Shown here one piece after another: positions 1-8,218 of a stretch of 64,000 nucleotides of DNA. Positions within the stretch are counted from its first letter, which is position 1, and each line of letters opens with the position of its first letter. The stretch comes from Amycolatopsis vastitatis (GTDB lineage: Bacteria; Actinomycetota; Actinomycetes; Mycobacteriales; Pseudonocardiaceae). The position numbers and the translations under genes were made by a program. The notes beneath the pieces were generated by a model. The model was not told the DNA's origin. It did no database searches and saw only the letters and a program-made list of their open reading frames with translations. The DNA lies in contig NZ_NMUL01000023.1 in assembly GCF_002234595.1 (NCBI RefSeq), positions 124,001-188,000 on the forward strand, in the 5' to 3' direction.

Positions 1-1
1 C

Positions 2-409
2 CGGCTGCTCGGGGAGATCCTGTGGTCGCTGTCGTCGGCGTCGATCGCGCGGCTGTGGCCCTCGTCCGTCGGCCGGGGCGCGGCCGGGGTCGCCGACTTC
101 GTCAGCGGATACGTCCGGCTCGCGAACGACTCACCGCCGTTCCGCGACTTCCTGCGCCGGGAACCGGAGCGCGCGTTGCGGCTGCTGACGACGCGCGCGA
201 GCGTCTGCCAGAAGCGGACGACGGAGAAGCTGGAGGCCCTGCTGTCGGGCGAGGCCGCGGCCGGCCGGCTGGATCCGCCGCTGCCGGTGCCGGACCTGGC
301 CTACCTGCTGGTCCGGATCGGCGAGTCGTTCGTGTACACGGACGTGATCACCGGGGACGCGCCGGACGCCTCGAAGGCGCACGCCGCGGTGACCGCGCTG
401 CTCACTTGA
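2..409 (+). CDS. TetR family regulator, C-terminal part (QsdR-like), cut by window start
   Basis: The reading frame is open from the window edge, so the N-terminal DNA-binding domain is missing. The visible ~135 residues are helical and contain GEILWSL, REPERALRLLTT and ESFVYTDVITG. These resemble the ligand-binding C-terminal domain of QsdR-type TetR repressors; this is from recall of the family. The effector cannot be read from the sequence. The stop codon overlaps the 3' end of the convergent rsmI gene by 8 bp, so no separate terminator lies between them. Confidence 0.75.
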   Translation, partial: RLLGEILWSLSSASIARLWPSSVGRGAAGVADFVSGYVRLANDSPPFRDFLRREPERALRLLTTRASVCQKRTTEKLEALLSGEAAAGRLDPPLPVPDLAYLLVRIGESFVYTDVITGDAPDASKAHAAVTALLT

Positions 410-1238
410 CCCGCGACGCCAGCACCGCGTCGTAAAGCTCCTTTTTGGACACCCCGGTCGCCTCGGCGACCTCCGCCGCCGCGGACTTCAGCCGCTCGCC
501 GGCCGCCACCCGGGCCGAGACCTCCTCGACCAGGTCCGCCACGGCCACCGAGCGCGGCTCGGCTCCGGAAAGGACCACCGTGATCTCCCCGCGGACTCCC
601 TCCGAAGCCCACTCCGCGAGAGACGAAAGCGTCCCCCGCTTCACCTCTTCGTACGTCTTCGTCAGCTCCCGGCACACCGCGGCCCGGCGGGCACCGCCCA
701 AAACGGACACGGCGTCCGTCAGCAACGACCCCAGCCGGTGCGGGGACTCGAAGAACACCGCCGTCCGCGGCTCGTCGCGCAACGCCGAAAGCCACTTCGT
801 CCGCTCGCCGGGCTTACGGGGGGCGAAGCCCTCGAAACAGAAGCGATCACACGGCAAACCGGACAAAGCGAGCGCCGTCGTCACCGCGGACGGGCCGGGC
901 AGGCACGTCACCGGGAGATCCTCCTCGACGCACGCCGCCACGAGACGGAAGCCCGGGTCGGACACGCTCGGCATGCCGGCGTCCGTCACCAGCACCACCG
1001 TCTCGCCCGCGCGCAGCGAATCGAGCAGCCCGGGCAGGCGCGCCGTCTCGACGTCCTCGTAGAAGCTCACCACCCGGCCGCGGGGGCTCACCTCCAGCGC
1101 GGAAGCCAGCGATCGCAGCCGCCGCGTGTCCTCGGCCGCGATGACGTCGGCTTCCGCCAAGGCCGAAACCAGGCGTGGCGAGGCGTCGCGGACGTCGCCG
1201 AGCGGGGTGGCGGCGAGGATGAGGCGGCCCGGAGTCAC
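402..1238 (-). CDS. rsmI: 16S rRNA (cytidine(1402)-2'-O)-methyltransferase RsmI
   Basis: RsmI uses S-adenosylmethionine to 2'-O-methylate C1402 of 16S rRNA in the decoding centre. The 278 aa length is normal for the family. Family motifs are visible: ATPLGDVRDASPR at residues 10-22, AEDTRR at 35-40, the glycine-rich VTDAGMPSVSDPG near residue 85, and GPSAVTTALALSGLP near 115. The gene is divergent from pmt, an arrangement also seen in mycobacteria (Rv1003/Rv1002c), which supports both calls. Start and length are consistent with homologues. Confidence 0.95.
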   Translation of the reverse strand: MTPGRLILAATPLGDVRDASPRLVSALAEADVIAAEDTRRLRSLASALEVSPRGRVVSFYEDVETARLPGLLDSLRAGETVVLVTDAGMPSVSDPGFRLVAACVEEDLPVTCLPGPSAVTTALALSGLPCDRFCFEGFAPRKPGERTKWLSALRDEPRTAVFFESPHRLGSLLTDAVSVLGGARRAAVCRELTKTYEEVKRGTLSSLAEWASEGVRGEITVVLSGAEPRSVAVADLVEEVSARVAAGERLKSAAAEVAEATGVSKKELYDAVLASRVK

Positions 1239-1306
1239 CCGGCCAGCCTAGGCTGATCAGCGGATCCGGACGACGGACGCCCCGCCCCGCCCGTAGGATC
1301 GCCCCC

Positions 1307-2875
1307 GTGACCGCCGTGCTGACCCGTCCCGACGACGAAAGCGTCCGGCCGGACCCGGCCGAAGCGCTCCGGCCGCCCACCGATCGCGAGCTGACGCTGC
1401 TCGGCCGCGGCATGCCGGCCGACCGGCTGCGCGGGTGGGTCGTCACGATCGTGCTGACCGTGATCGGCGGCATCGTCCGCCTGCAGAACCTCGGCGCCCC
1501 GACCGACAAGGGCAGCCCGGTCTTCGACGAGAAGCACTACGTGCCACAGGCCTGGCAGGTGCTGCGCAACGGCGGTTACGAGGACAACTACGGCTACGAA
1601 CTGGTCGTCCACCCGCCGCTGGCGAAGCAGCTGATCGCGATCGGCGAGTGGCTGTTCGGCTACAACGGCTGGGGCTGGCGGATCATGCCCGCGCTGGCCG
1701 GCACGCTGGTGGTGCTGCTGACCATCCGCGTCGCCCGCCGCCTGACGCGCTCGACGCTGCTCGGCGGCATCGCCGGCATCCTGGTGATCAGCGACGGCGT
1801 GCTGCACCTGCAGTCGCGCATGGGCATGCTCGACATCTTCATCGCGCTGTTCGTGCTCGCCGCGTTCGCCTGCCTGCTCGTCGACCGCGACCAGGTGCGC
1901 GAGCGGCTCGCGACGGCGGTCCGCGAGGGCTGGGTCAACGAGTCCGTCTGGGGCCCCAAGCTGGGCTTCCGCTGGTGGCGGTTCGCGACCGGCCTGATGA
2001 TCGGGCTGACCTTCGGCGTCAAGTGGTCGGCGCTGTACTACATCGTCGCGTTCGGGCTGCTGTGCGTCGGTTTCGACGTCGCGGCGCGGCGCGCGGCGGG
2101 CGTCGAGCGGCCCTGGCTGGGCACGCTCCGCCGTGACGTGCTGCCGGCGCTCTGGGCGATCCTGCTGATCCCGTTCCTGATGTACCTCAGCGCGTACTGG
2201 GCGTGGTTCGCCAGCGAAACGGCGACCGACCGGCACTACACCGAGATCAAGGACATCGCGCCCGGCTTCTGGTCGTGGATGCCGCCGGCGCTGCGCTCGC
2301 TCGGCGACTACACGGGGAACGTCCTGCACTTCCACGAAACGCTGCTGACGCCCAAGGACAGCCCGCACCCGTGGGAGTCGAAGCCGTGGACGTGGCCCAT
2401 GGGGCTGCGCCCGATGCTGTACAGCTACGACGGCGACGTCACCGGCTGCGGCGAGGCCCGCTGCATCAGCGCGACGATGCTGATCGGCACGCCGGCGATG
2501 TGGTGGCTGGCCATCCCGATGCTCGGCTGGGCGGCGTGGCGCTCGATCTTCCGCGCGGACTGGCGCTACGCGGCGGTGCTGGTGGGCTACCTCGGCGGGT
2601 ACGTCTTCTGGTTCACCAACATCGACCGCCAGATGTACTTCTTCTACGCGACCCCGCTGGCGGCGTTCCTGGTCTTGGGACTGACGTTGTGCCTGGGCCA
2701 GATCCTCGGCAGTGCCCGCCGCGGCTTCGAAAGACGCGGGACGGGTCTGCTCGTGGTGTCGCTGTACGTCGGGCTGGTGGTGGCGAACTTCGCCTGGCTG
2801 TGGCCGATCCTGAACGGCATCGCGATCACCAGCGGCCATTGGGAAGCCGAACGCTGGCTGCCCTCCTGGCGGTAG
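1307..2875 (+). CDS. pmt: Dolichyl-phosphate-mannose--protein mannosyltransferase (Pmt, GT39)
   Basis: This 522 aa polytopic membrane enzyme transfers mannose from polyprenyl-phosphate-mannose to Ser/Thr residues of exported proteins. After a ~45-residue cytosolic N-terminus, the first membrane helix is followed by the conserved acidic loop VFDEKHYVPQ near residue 72. Adjacent Asp-Glu residues there are the catalytic acids in GT39 enzymes. About ten further hydrophobic helices follow. The start is GTG, 68 bp from the divergent rsmI start, so the two genes share a short promoter region. The rsmI/pmt pairing is conserved in actinobacteria. Confidence 0.93.
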   Translation: MTAVLTRPDDESVRPDPAEALRPPTDRELTLLGRGMPADRLRGWVVTIVLTVIGGIVRLQNLGAPTDKGSPVFDEKHYVPQAWQVLRNGGYEDNYGYELVVHPPLAKQLIAIGEWLFGYNGWGWRIMPALAGTLVVLLTIRVARRLTRSTLLGGIAGILVISDGVLHLQSRMGMLDIFIALFVLAAFACLLVDRDQVRERLATAVREGWVNESVWGPKLGFRWWRFATGLMIGLTFGVKWSALYYIVAFGLLCVGFDVAARRAAGVERPWLGTLRRDVLPALWAILLIPFLMYLSAYWAWFASETATDRHYTEIKDIAPGFWSWMPPALRSLGDYTGNVLHFHETLLTPKDSPHPWESKPWTWPMGLRPMLYSYDGDVTGCGEARCISATMLIGTPAMWWLAIPMLGWAAWRSIFRADWRYAAVLVGYLGGYVFWFTNIDRQMYFFYATPLAAFLVLGLTLCLGQILGSARRGFERRGTGLLVVSLYVGLVVANFAWLWPILNGIAITSGHWEAERWLPSWR

Positions 2876-2922
2876 TCCGGCGGCGATCGCCATGAGGGTG
2901 CCCCTCATGACGAACCCTGGTG

Positions 2923-3663
2923 TCAGCCCGCGAAGTAGGCACCCGGCGTGACACCCACCGCCCGCCGGAACGCCGCGACGAACGCACTCGCCGAGCTGTA
3001 GCCCACCCGGAACGCCACCGTCTCCAACGGCGTCCCCTCGGCCAGGAACGGCAAAGCCGCACGCAGCCGCACCTGGGTGCGCCACGTGCCGAACGGCATC
3101 CGGCACTCGCGGACGAAGATCCGCGCCAGCGTCCGCTCCCCGGCGCCGACGTCGCGGCCGAACTCGGCCAGGCCGCGCGGGTCCGCCGGGTTCGCCAGCA
3201 AGGCCGCTTCCACGTCCCGGGCCCGCGGGTCCGCCGGGGACGGCACCACGATCGGCACCACGTCCAGGGGTTCGAGCAGGTCGAACGCCACGGCTTCGGC
3301 GCGCAGCCGGGCCTCCGGCGCGACGCCGTCGCCGGTCAGGTACTCCAGCAGCTCGCGCAGCAGCGGGCGGACCACCACCATCCGCGGCGCGGGCCACGAC
3401 ACCGGGGACAACGCCGGATCGGCGTAGATGCCGCGCAGGGCCGCCCGGCCGAGCGCACCCGTGCGGTGCCGGACGCCGGCCGGCATCCAGAGGGCTCGCG
3501 TCGGCGGCAGCACCCACCCCGCGTCACCCGACTTGACCGCGACGACCCCACGCGCCGACCAGACGAGCTGGTGCGCCGGGTGCTCGTGCCAGGGGAACCA
3601 GGTACCCGCGGGCAGGTCGAACGCGCCGAGCAGCATGGCTCCGAATTGGCCGGTTCGCGACAT
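2923..3663 (-). CDS. AraC family transcriptional regulator with cupin sensor domain
   Basis: The 246 aa protein has an N-terminal cupin-like domain, with HEHPAHQLVW near residue 27 and PAGVRHRTG near residue 61. A C-terminal AraC-type double helix-turn-helix follows, with RTLARIFVRECRMPFGTWR near residue 165 and VAFRVGYSSASAFVAAFRR near residue 220. The inducer is unknown. The gene is divergent from the methyltransferase at 3719 with 55 bp between the starts. That methyltransferase is the obvious candidate target, but this is inferred from position only. Confidence 0.88.
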   Translation of the reverse strand: MSRTGQFGAMLLGAFDLPAGTWFPWHEHPAHQLVWSARGVVAVKSGDAGWVLPPTRALWMPAGVRHRTGALGRAALRGIYADPALSPVSWPAPRMVVVRPLLRELLEYLTGDGVAPEARLRAEAVAFDLLEPLDVVPIVVPSPADPRARDVEAALLANPADPRGLAEFGRDVGAGERTLARIFVRECRMPFGTWRTQVRLRAALPFLAEGTPLETVAFRVGYSSASAFVAAFRRAVGVTPGAYFAG

Positions 3664-3718
3664 CGGTTGGCAGCGTATCGGCTACCGGTCACCCGCGGGC
3701 CGAAATAGCGTCGGACGC

Positions 3719-4294
3719 ATGCCGATGAACCTCATCCACCGCAAGATCTGCAGCTCCGCCAAGTGGGCGGACACCGTCGAAGAACGCCTGAAGCCGTGGC
3801 TGGCGCGGCACGACCTCGGCGACGACGTCCTCGAGATCGGCCCCGGCTTCGGTGCCACCACGAAGGTGCTGCTCGACGTCGTCCCGAAGCTGACGGTCCT
3901 GGAAATCGACCCCGCGTCGGCCGAGCTGCTGCGGGCGAAGTTCGGCGGCCGCGCCGGCGTCCACGAGGGCAGCGGCGCCGAAATGCCCTTCGCGGAAGGC
4001 CGCTTCTCCGCCGTCGTCTGCTTCACGATGCTGCACCACGTCCCGACCGCCGAGCTGCAGGACGCGATCTTCGCCGAGGCCGCCCGCGTGCTGCGCCCGG
4101 GCGGCCGGTTCTGCGGCACCGACAGCCAGCTCAGCTTCCGCTTCCGGCTGCTGCACATCGGCGACACGATGAACGTGGTCGACGCCGGCAGCCTCCCGGC
4201 ACGGCTCGAGAAGGCCGGCTTCGAGCAGGTCGAGGTGCAGGCCCGGCCGAAGGAGATCGTGACCTTCTCGGCGATCCGGCCACCGCGCTCGTGA
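3719..4294 (+). CDS. Class I SAM-dependent methyltransferase
   Basis: This 191 aa protein has a Rossmann SAM-binding signature, VLEIGPGFGATTKVL from residue 36, followed by VLEIDPASAELL and FTMLHHVP. It belongs to the Methyltransf_11 type. The frame is open further upstream, but that extension lies inside the divergent AraC promoter region and shows no family features. I therefore chose the ATG at 3719. The substrate cannot be told. The stop codon sits inside the strong hairpin at 4286-4335. Confidence 0.85.
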   Translation: MPMNLIHRKICSSAKWADTVEERLKPWLARHDLGDDVLEIGPGFGATTKVLLDVVPKLTVLEIDPASAELLRAKFGGRAGVHEGSGAEMPFAEGRFSAVVCFTMLHHVPTAELQDAIFAEAARVLRPGGRFCGTDSQLSFRFRLLHIGDTMNVVDAGSLPARLEKAGFEQVEVQARPKEIVTFSAIRPPRS

Positions 4295-4335
4295 GTGAGA
4301 AACAGTGTTCTAACCCTATTTCTCACTCACGAGCG
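4286..4335. terminator. Bidirectional Rho-independent-like terminator, perfect 17-bp stem
   Basis: Positions 4286-4302 and 4319-4335 are perfect reverse complements around a 16-nt loop. The outer arm begins CGCTCGTGAG and the stem ends in AAA/TTT next to the loop. It lies exactly between the convergent methyltransferase and kinase genes, and it includes the methyltransferase stop codon. It can serve both strands. Only short T runs are present, so the degree of intrinsic termination is uncertain. Confidence 0.75.
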
Positions 4336-4336
4336 G

Positions 4337-6097
4337 CTAGCGATGGGGCTGGCGGGGCACCACCCGGGTCACCGGGCCGTCCGGGGACTTGCCCGCCCGC
4401 GACAGCCAGCCCTCGACCTCGCGGCGCACCGCGCTGAGCGTGGGACGGCGGCGCGGCTCGGGGTCCAGTGACGCCGCCAGCAGCCGGGCGTGCGCGCTGC
4501 GCTGGGGCAGCCGGGACACCGGTTCGGCGCGGGCCGCGGCCATCAGCGCGGCCATCGGCGTCTCGCGGGTGCCGCGTGGCGGCTGGCCGGAGAGCGCGTA
4601 GCTGATCGTCGCGGCCAGCTGCCACGCGTCGGACGCCGGCGAAGCCACCGCGCCCATCGCCTGCTCGGGGGCGACGAAGTCGGGCGTGCCGATCATCATC
4701 CCGGTGGCCGTCATCTTGGAGTCGCCTTGGCTGCGGGCGATGCCGAAGTCGATCAGGTGGGCCAGGCCGCTCGGGTCGAGCACGATGTTCGACGGCTTGA
4801 TGTCGCGGTGCAGGACGCCCTTCTCGTGCGCCGCGGCGAGCGCGCCCGCCATCGTCGCCCACAGCCGGCCTGCGGCGATGTCGTCGAGCGGGCCCTGCCC
4901 GTCGACCAGCTCGGCCAGCGGACGGCCTTCGAGGTACTCCATCACCAGCGCCAGGCCGTCCGGCTCCTCGGCGAGGTCGTACACCTTGACGCAGTTCGGG
5001 TGGCTGACCACGGCCAGCGCGCGGGCCTCACGCTGCATGCGCTCGGCCGTGTCGCGGTCCGGCGCGTGCGCGATCTTCAGCGCGACCGTGCGGTTCAGCT
5101 GGGTGTCGACGGCCTGCCAGACCGTGCCGAACCCGCCCGCGCCGAGCTGCTTGACGCGGCGGTAGCGGCTGCCGCCGGCGTTGCGCGAGCCGGGCGGCGG
5201 CGGGATCGGGCCGGGTGCCGCGGCCAGCGCGCCTCCCGGCGGCGACGGCGGCTCGGGCGCGGAGGCCAGCGCCGTCTTCGGGTACGGCCGGTTCACCGGG
5301 GGCGGCGGCGGAGGCGGCGGGGTCGGGCGCGGCTGGACCTGCGACGGCGGCGGCCCCTGCTCGCGGCGCGGCTCGGGCTCACGCTGCGGCGGGGCGTCCG
5401 ACCGGTTGATCACCGACCACGGCGGCGGGCCGACCATCGCGACCGGCATCAGGCCCAGCACGCTGAACGGCAGGAAACCCAGCCAGAAGTGCAGCGCGGT
5501 GTTCGCCTCCATGCCGACGCTGAACACGAGCATCGCGGCGAACGGGATCCAGAAGAACCGCGACGGCCACTTCGGGCCGCGGCGGAAGGCCGTGCGGCCC
5601 TGCAGCATCACGAAGAACAGCGAGCCCGCCCCGAGGACGACGAACGCCAGCACGTACACGAAGAACGGCAGGTCGGCGCCGTTCTTGGAGAACAGCACGT
5701 CGTAGACGGACTGACCGCCACCCAGGTACTTCGTCTGGTTGCCCACCCAGCAGCCGCCGTCGTTGTTGAGCGAGCCCAGTTCCGTCTTGGTCAGGCCGGT
5801 CGCGGCCTTCGAGCCCGCGAACGCCGCCCGGTAGACCGACGACACGCCGTTCGACAGCAGCCACGGCAGCACCAGCGCGCTGAACAGGCCGATCGCGCCG
5901 AACACCGACAGCGTCGTGGCGTCGTAGCGGTTGCCCGTGCCCTTCCGGATGATCGACACGGCAACCGCGCCGATCGGCGGGACCAGCGCGACGAGCGCGC
6001 CGGCCGCACTCGTGGCCCACACCCATTCGCCGGGGCAGAAGCCCGGGCCGAACAAGGAATGGGCTAGCGAGAGCAACGCGCTCGCGAGTCCGTTCAC
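4337..6097 (-). CDS. Membrane Ser/Thr protein kinase with N-terminal membrane domain
   Basis: The 586 aa protein starts (GTG) with about five hydrophobic helices in residues 22-225. A proline-rich linker of ~80 residues follows, and then a Hanks-type kinase from about residue 310 to the end. All core kinase motifs are present: GAGGFGTVWQA, catalytic Lys in VALKIA, HRDIKPSN, DFGIA and APEQ. Most actinobacterial receptor kinases have the kinase first and one membrane helix after it, so this order is reversed. No PASTA repeats are present. The input signal is unknown. The gene is monocistronic and ends against the shared terminator. Confidence 0.9.
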   Translation of the reverse strand: MNGLASALLSLAHSLFGPGFCPGEWVWATSAAGALVALVPPIGAVAVSIIRKGTGNRYDATTLSVFGAIGLFSALVLPWLLSNGVSSVYRAAFAGSKAATGLTKTELGSLNNDGGCWVGNQTKYLGGGQSVYDVLFSKNGADLPFFVYVLAFVVLGAGSLFFVMLQGRTAFRRGPKWPSRFFWIPFAAMLVFSVGMEANTALHFWLGFLPFSVLGLMPVAMVGPPPWSVINRSDAPPQREPEPRREQGPPPSQVQPRPTPPPPPPPPVNRPYPKTALASAPEPPSPPGGALAAAPGPIPPPPGSRNAGGSRYRRVKQLGAGGFGTVWQAVDTQLNRTVALKIAHAPDRDTAERMQREARALAVVSHPNCVKVYDLAEEPDGLALVMEYLEGRPLAELVDGQGPLDDIAAGRLWATMAGALAAAHEKGVLHRDIKPSNIVLDPSGLAHLIDFGIARSQGDSKMTATGMMIGTPDFVAPEQAMGAVASPASDAWQLAATISYALSGQPPRGTRETPMAALMAAARAEPVSRLPQRSAHARLLAASLDPEPRRRPTLSAVRREVEGWLSRAGKSPDGPVTRVVPRQPHR

Positions 6098-6281
6098 CGC
6101 CGGGCTCCCTTACTGTCCGTGTTCACTTCGTGGCTGTCACGCGGCGTTTGCCCGTGGTCCAGCTTAGGACGCTCCCGGCCGCCGTGAGGTTGCCGGGTCT
6201 TCCCCGCCGGGAATCCGGCGCGGCCGCCGCTCCCGCGCCATGATGGGCATCGGCGGGACGTTCGACGCGAAGGAGCGGGGC

Positions 6282-8153
6282 ATGAGCGCGTACTCCGAAG
6301 CTTACCGGCGAAGCCTGGCCGAGCCGGACGCGTTCTGGCTGGCCGCGGCCGAGTCGATCAGCTGGACGAAGCCGCCGGAGCGGGCGCTCGACGACGCGAA
6401 CCCGCCCTTCTTCCGGTGGTTCCCGGACGCCGAGCTGAACACGTCGTACAACGCGCTGGACCGGCACGTCGAGGCCGGCCGCGGCAGCCAGGCGGCGCTG
6501 ATCTGGGACTCTCCCGTGACCGGACGGCAACGCACCTACAGCTACGAGGAACTGCGGGACACGGTCGCGCGCTTCGCCGGCGCGCTCAGCTCGCTGGGGG
6601 TCACGAAGGGTGACCGGGTGATCGTCTACCTGCCGATGGTGCCGGAGGCCGCGATCGCGATGCTGGCCTGCGCGCGGATCGGCGCCGTGCACTCGGTGGT
6701 CTTCGGCGGGTTCGCGCCCAAGGAGCTGGCCGCGCGGATCGAGGACGCGAAACCCAAGGTCATCCTCGCGGCGTCCTGCGGCATCGAGCCGAAGCGGGTG
6801 GTCGAGTACCAGCCGATCATCGAGGCCGCCCTCGCGATGACCGGGCACCAGCCGGACCACGTCGTCGTGCTGCAGCGCGAGCAGGCCCCGGCCGTGCTGA
6901 CCGGGCGTGACCTCGACTGGCGCGAGCTGGCGGTGAGCGCCACGCCGGCCGACCCGGTGCCGGTCGCGGCGACCGATCCGCTGTACATCCTCTACACGTC
7001 CGGGACGACCGGGAAGCCGAAGGGCGTCGTGCGGGACACCGGCGGCCACGCCGTCGCGCTCGCCTACTCGATGGAGGCCGTCTACGACGTCCACGCCGGC
7101 GACGTCTGGTGGACGGCGTCCGACGTCGGCTGGGTCGTCGGGCACTCCTACATCGTGTACGCGCCGCTGCTGGTCGGCGCGACCTCGGTGATGTACGAGG
7201 GCAAGCCGGTCGGGACGCCGGACGCGGGCGCGTTCTGGCGGGTCATCGCCGAGCACGGCGTCCAGGCGCTGTTCACCGCGCCGACCGCGCTGCGGGCGAT
7301 CAAGAAGGTCGACCCGGACGCGCGCGAGCTGGAGAAGTACGACCTGGCGGCGTTCAAGACGCTGTTCATGGCCGGCGAGCGGCTCGACCCGGAGACCTAC
7401 CACTGGGCGCACGAGAAACTCGGCACGCGGGTGATCGACCACTGGTGGCAGACCGAGACCGGCTGGCCGATCGCCGCCAACCCCCGCGGCCTCGAGCCGA
7501 TGGAGGTCAAGCCCGGCTCCGCGACCAAGCCCGTCCCCGGCTGGGACGTCCGGGTCCTCGACCAGGCCGGCGAGGAGCTGCCGGCCGGACGCGAAGGCGC
7601 CATCACGGTGAAGCTGCCGCTGCCACCGGGTTCGCTGCCGACGCTCTGGGGCGACGACGAGCGGTACCGCGAGGCGTACCTCTCCCGCTTCGAGGGCCAC
7701 TACCTGACCGGCGACTCCGGCTACTTCGACGAGGACGGCTACCTGTTCGTCATGGGCCGGACCGACGACGTCATCAACGTCGCCGGGCACCGGCTGTCCA
7801 CCGGGTCGATGGAGGCGGTCCTGGCCGCGCACCCGGCCGTCGCCGAGTGCGCGGTGATCGGCGTCGCCGACCAGCTCAAGGGCCAGCTGCCACGCGGGTT
7901 CGTGGTGCTGAAGGCGGGCGCGGACATCCCCGAGGACCAGCTGCGTGACGAGCTGGTGGCCATGGTGCGCCGGGACATCGGCCCGGTCGCCGCGTTCCGC
8001 GATGTGTCCATTGTGGACGCGCTGCCGAAGACGCGGTCCGGGAAGATCCTGCGCAAGACGATGCGCGCGATCGCCGACGGCCGCGACGAGCCGGTGCCCT
8101 CCACGATCGAGGACCCGAGCGTCCTGGACGCGCTCCGGCAGGCCCTTCGTTAA
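6282..8153 (+). CDS. prpE: Propionyl-CoA synthetase, AMP-forming (PrpE-like)
   Basis: This cytosolic 623 aa enzyme activates a short acyl acid, probably propionate, to its CoA ester through an acyl-adenylate. The P-loop YTSGTTGKPKGVVRDTGG lies near residue 236. INVAGHRLSTGSMEAVLAAHP near residue 505 and the acetyl-regulated catalytic lysine in PKTRSGKILRK near residue 580 follow. The VVRDTGGH and LSTGSMEAVL wording is typical of PrpE rather than acetyl-CoA synthetase. I chose ATG 6282 because AAGGAGCGGGG sits just before it; the frame extends 42 bp further upstream without a good ribosome site. Confidence 0.9.
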   Translation: MSAYSEAYRRSLAEPDAFWLAAAESISWTKPPERALDDANPPFFRWFPDAELNTSYNALDRHVEAGRGSQAALIWDSPVTGRQRTYSYEELRDTVARFAGALSSLGVTKGDRVIVYLPMVPEAAIAMLACARIGAVHSVVFGGFAPKELAARIEDAKPKVILAASCGIEPKRVVEYQPIIEAALAMTGHQPDHVVVLQREQAPAVLTGRDLDWRELAVSATPADPVPVAATDPLYILYTSGTTGKPKGVVRDTGGHAVALAYSMEAVYDVHAGDVWWTASDVGWVVGHSYIVYAPLLVGATSVMYEGKPVGTPDAGAFWRVIAEHGVQALFTAPTALRAIKKVDPDARELEKYDLAAFKTLFMAGERLDPETYHWAHEKLGTRVIDHWWQTETGWPIAANPRGLEPMEVKPGSATKPVPGWDVRVLDQAGEELPAGREGAITVKLPLPPGSLPTLWGDDERYREAYLSRFEGHYLTGDSGYFDEDGYLFVMGRTDDVINVAGHRLSTGSMEAVLAAHPAVAECAVIGVADQLKGQLPRGFVVLKAGADIPEDQLRDELVAMVRRDIGPVAAFRDVSIVDALPKTRSGKILRKTMRAIADGRDEPVPSTIEDPSVLDALRQALR

Positions 8154-8173
8154 GGACTGTTCCAAATGCTCCG

Positions 8174-8189
8174 GCTGGTCTGTACCTTT
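8174..8189 (+). promoter_or_regulatory. Candidate DasR operator (dre-like site) before GH20 gene
   Basis: The 16-mer here contains CTGGTCTGTACC. I recall the dre consensus as ACTGGTCTAGACCACT, and 11 of 16 positions match, including the intact TGGTCT half-site. It lies 30 bp upstream of the ATG of a secreted N-acetylhexosaminidase, which is the kind of aminosugar gene that DasR (GntR family, released by glucosamine-6-phosphate) controls. Whether a DasR protein exists in this genome cannot be seen here. Confidence 0.55.
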
Positions 8190-8218
8190 GGGAGGAGTCC
8201 CCGACCGGAGGTGCCCTG

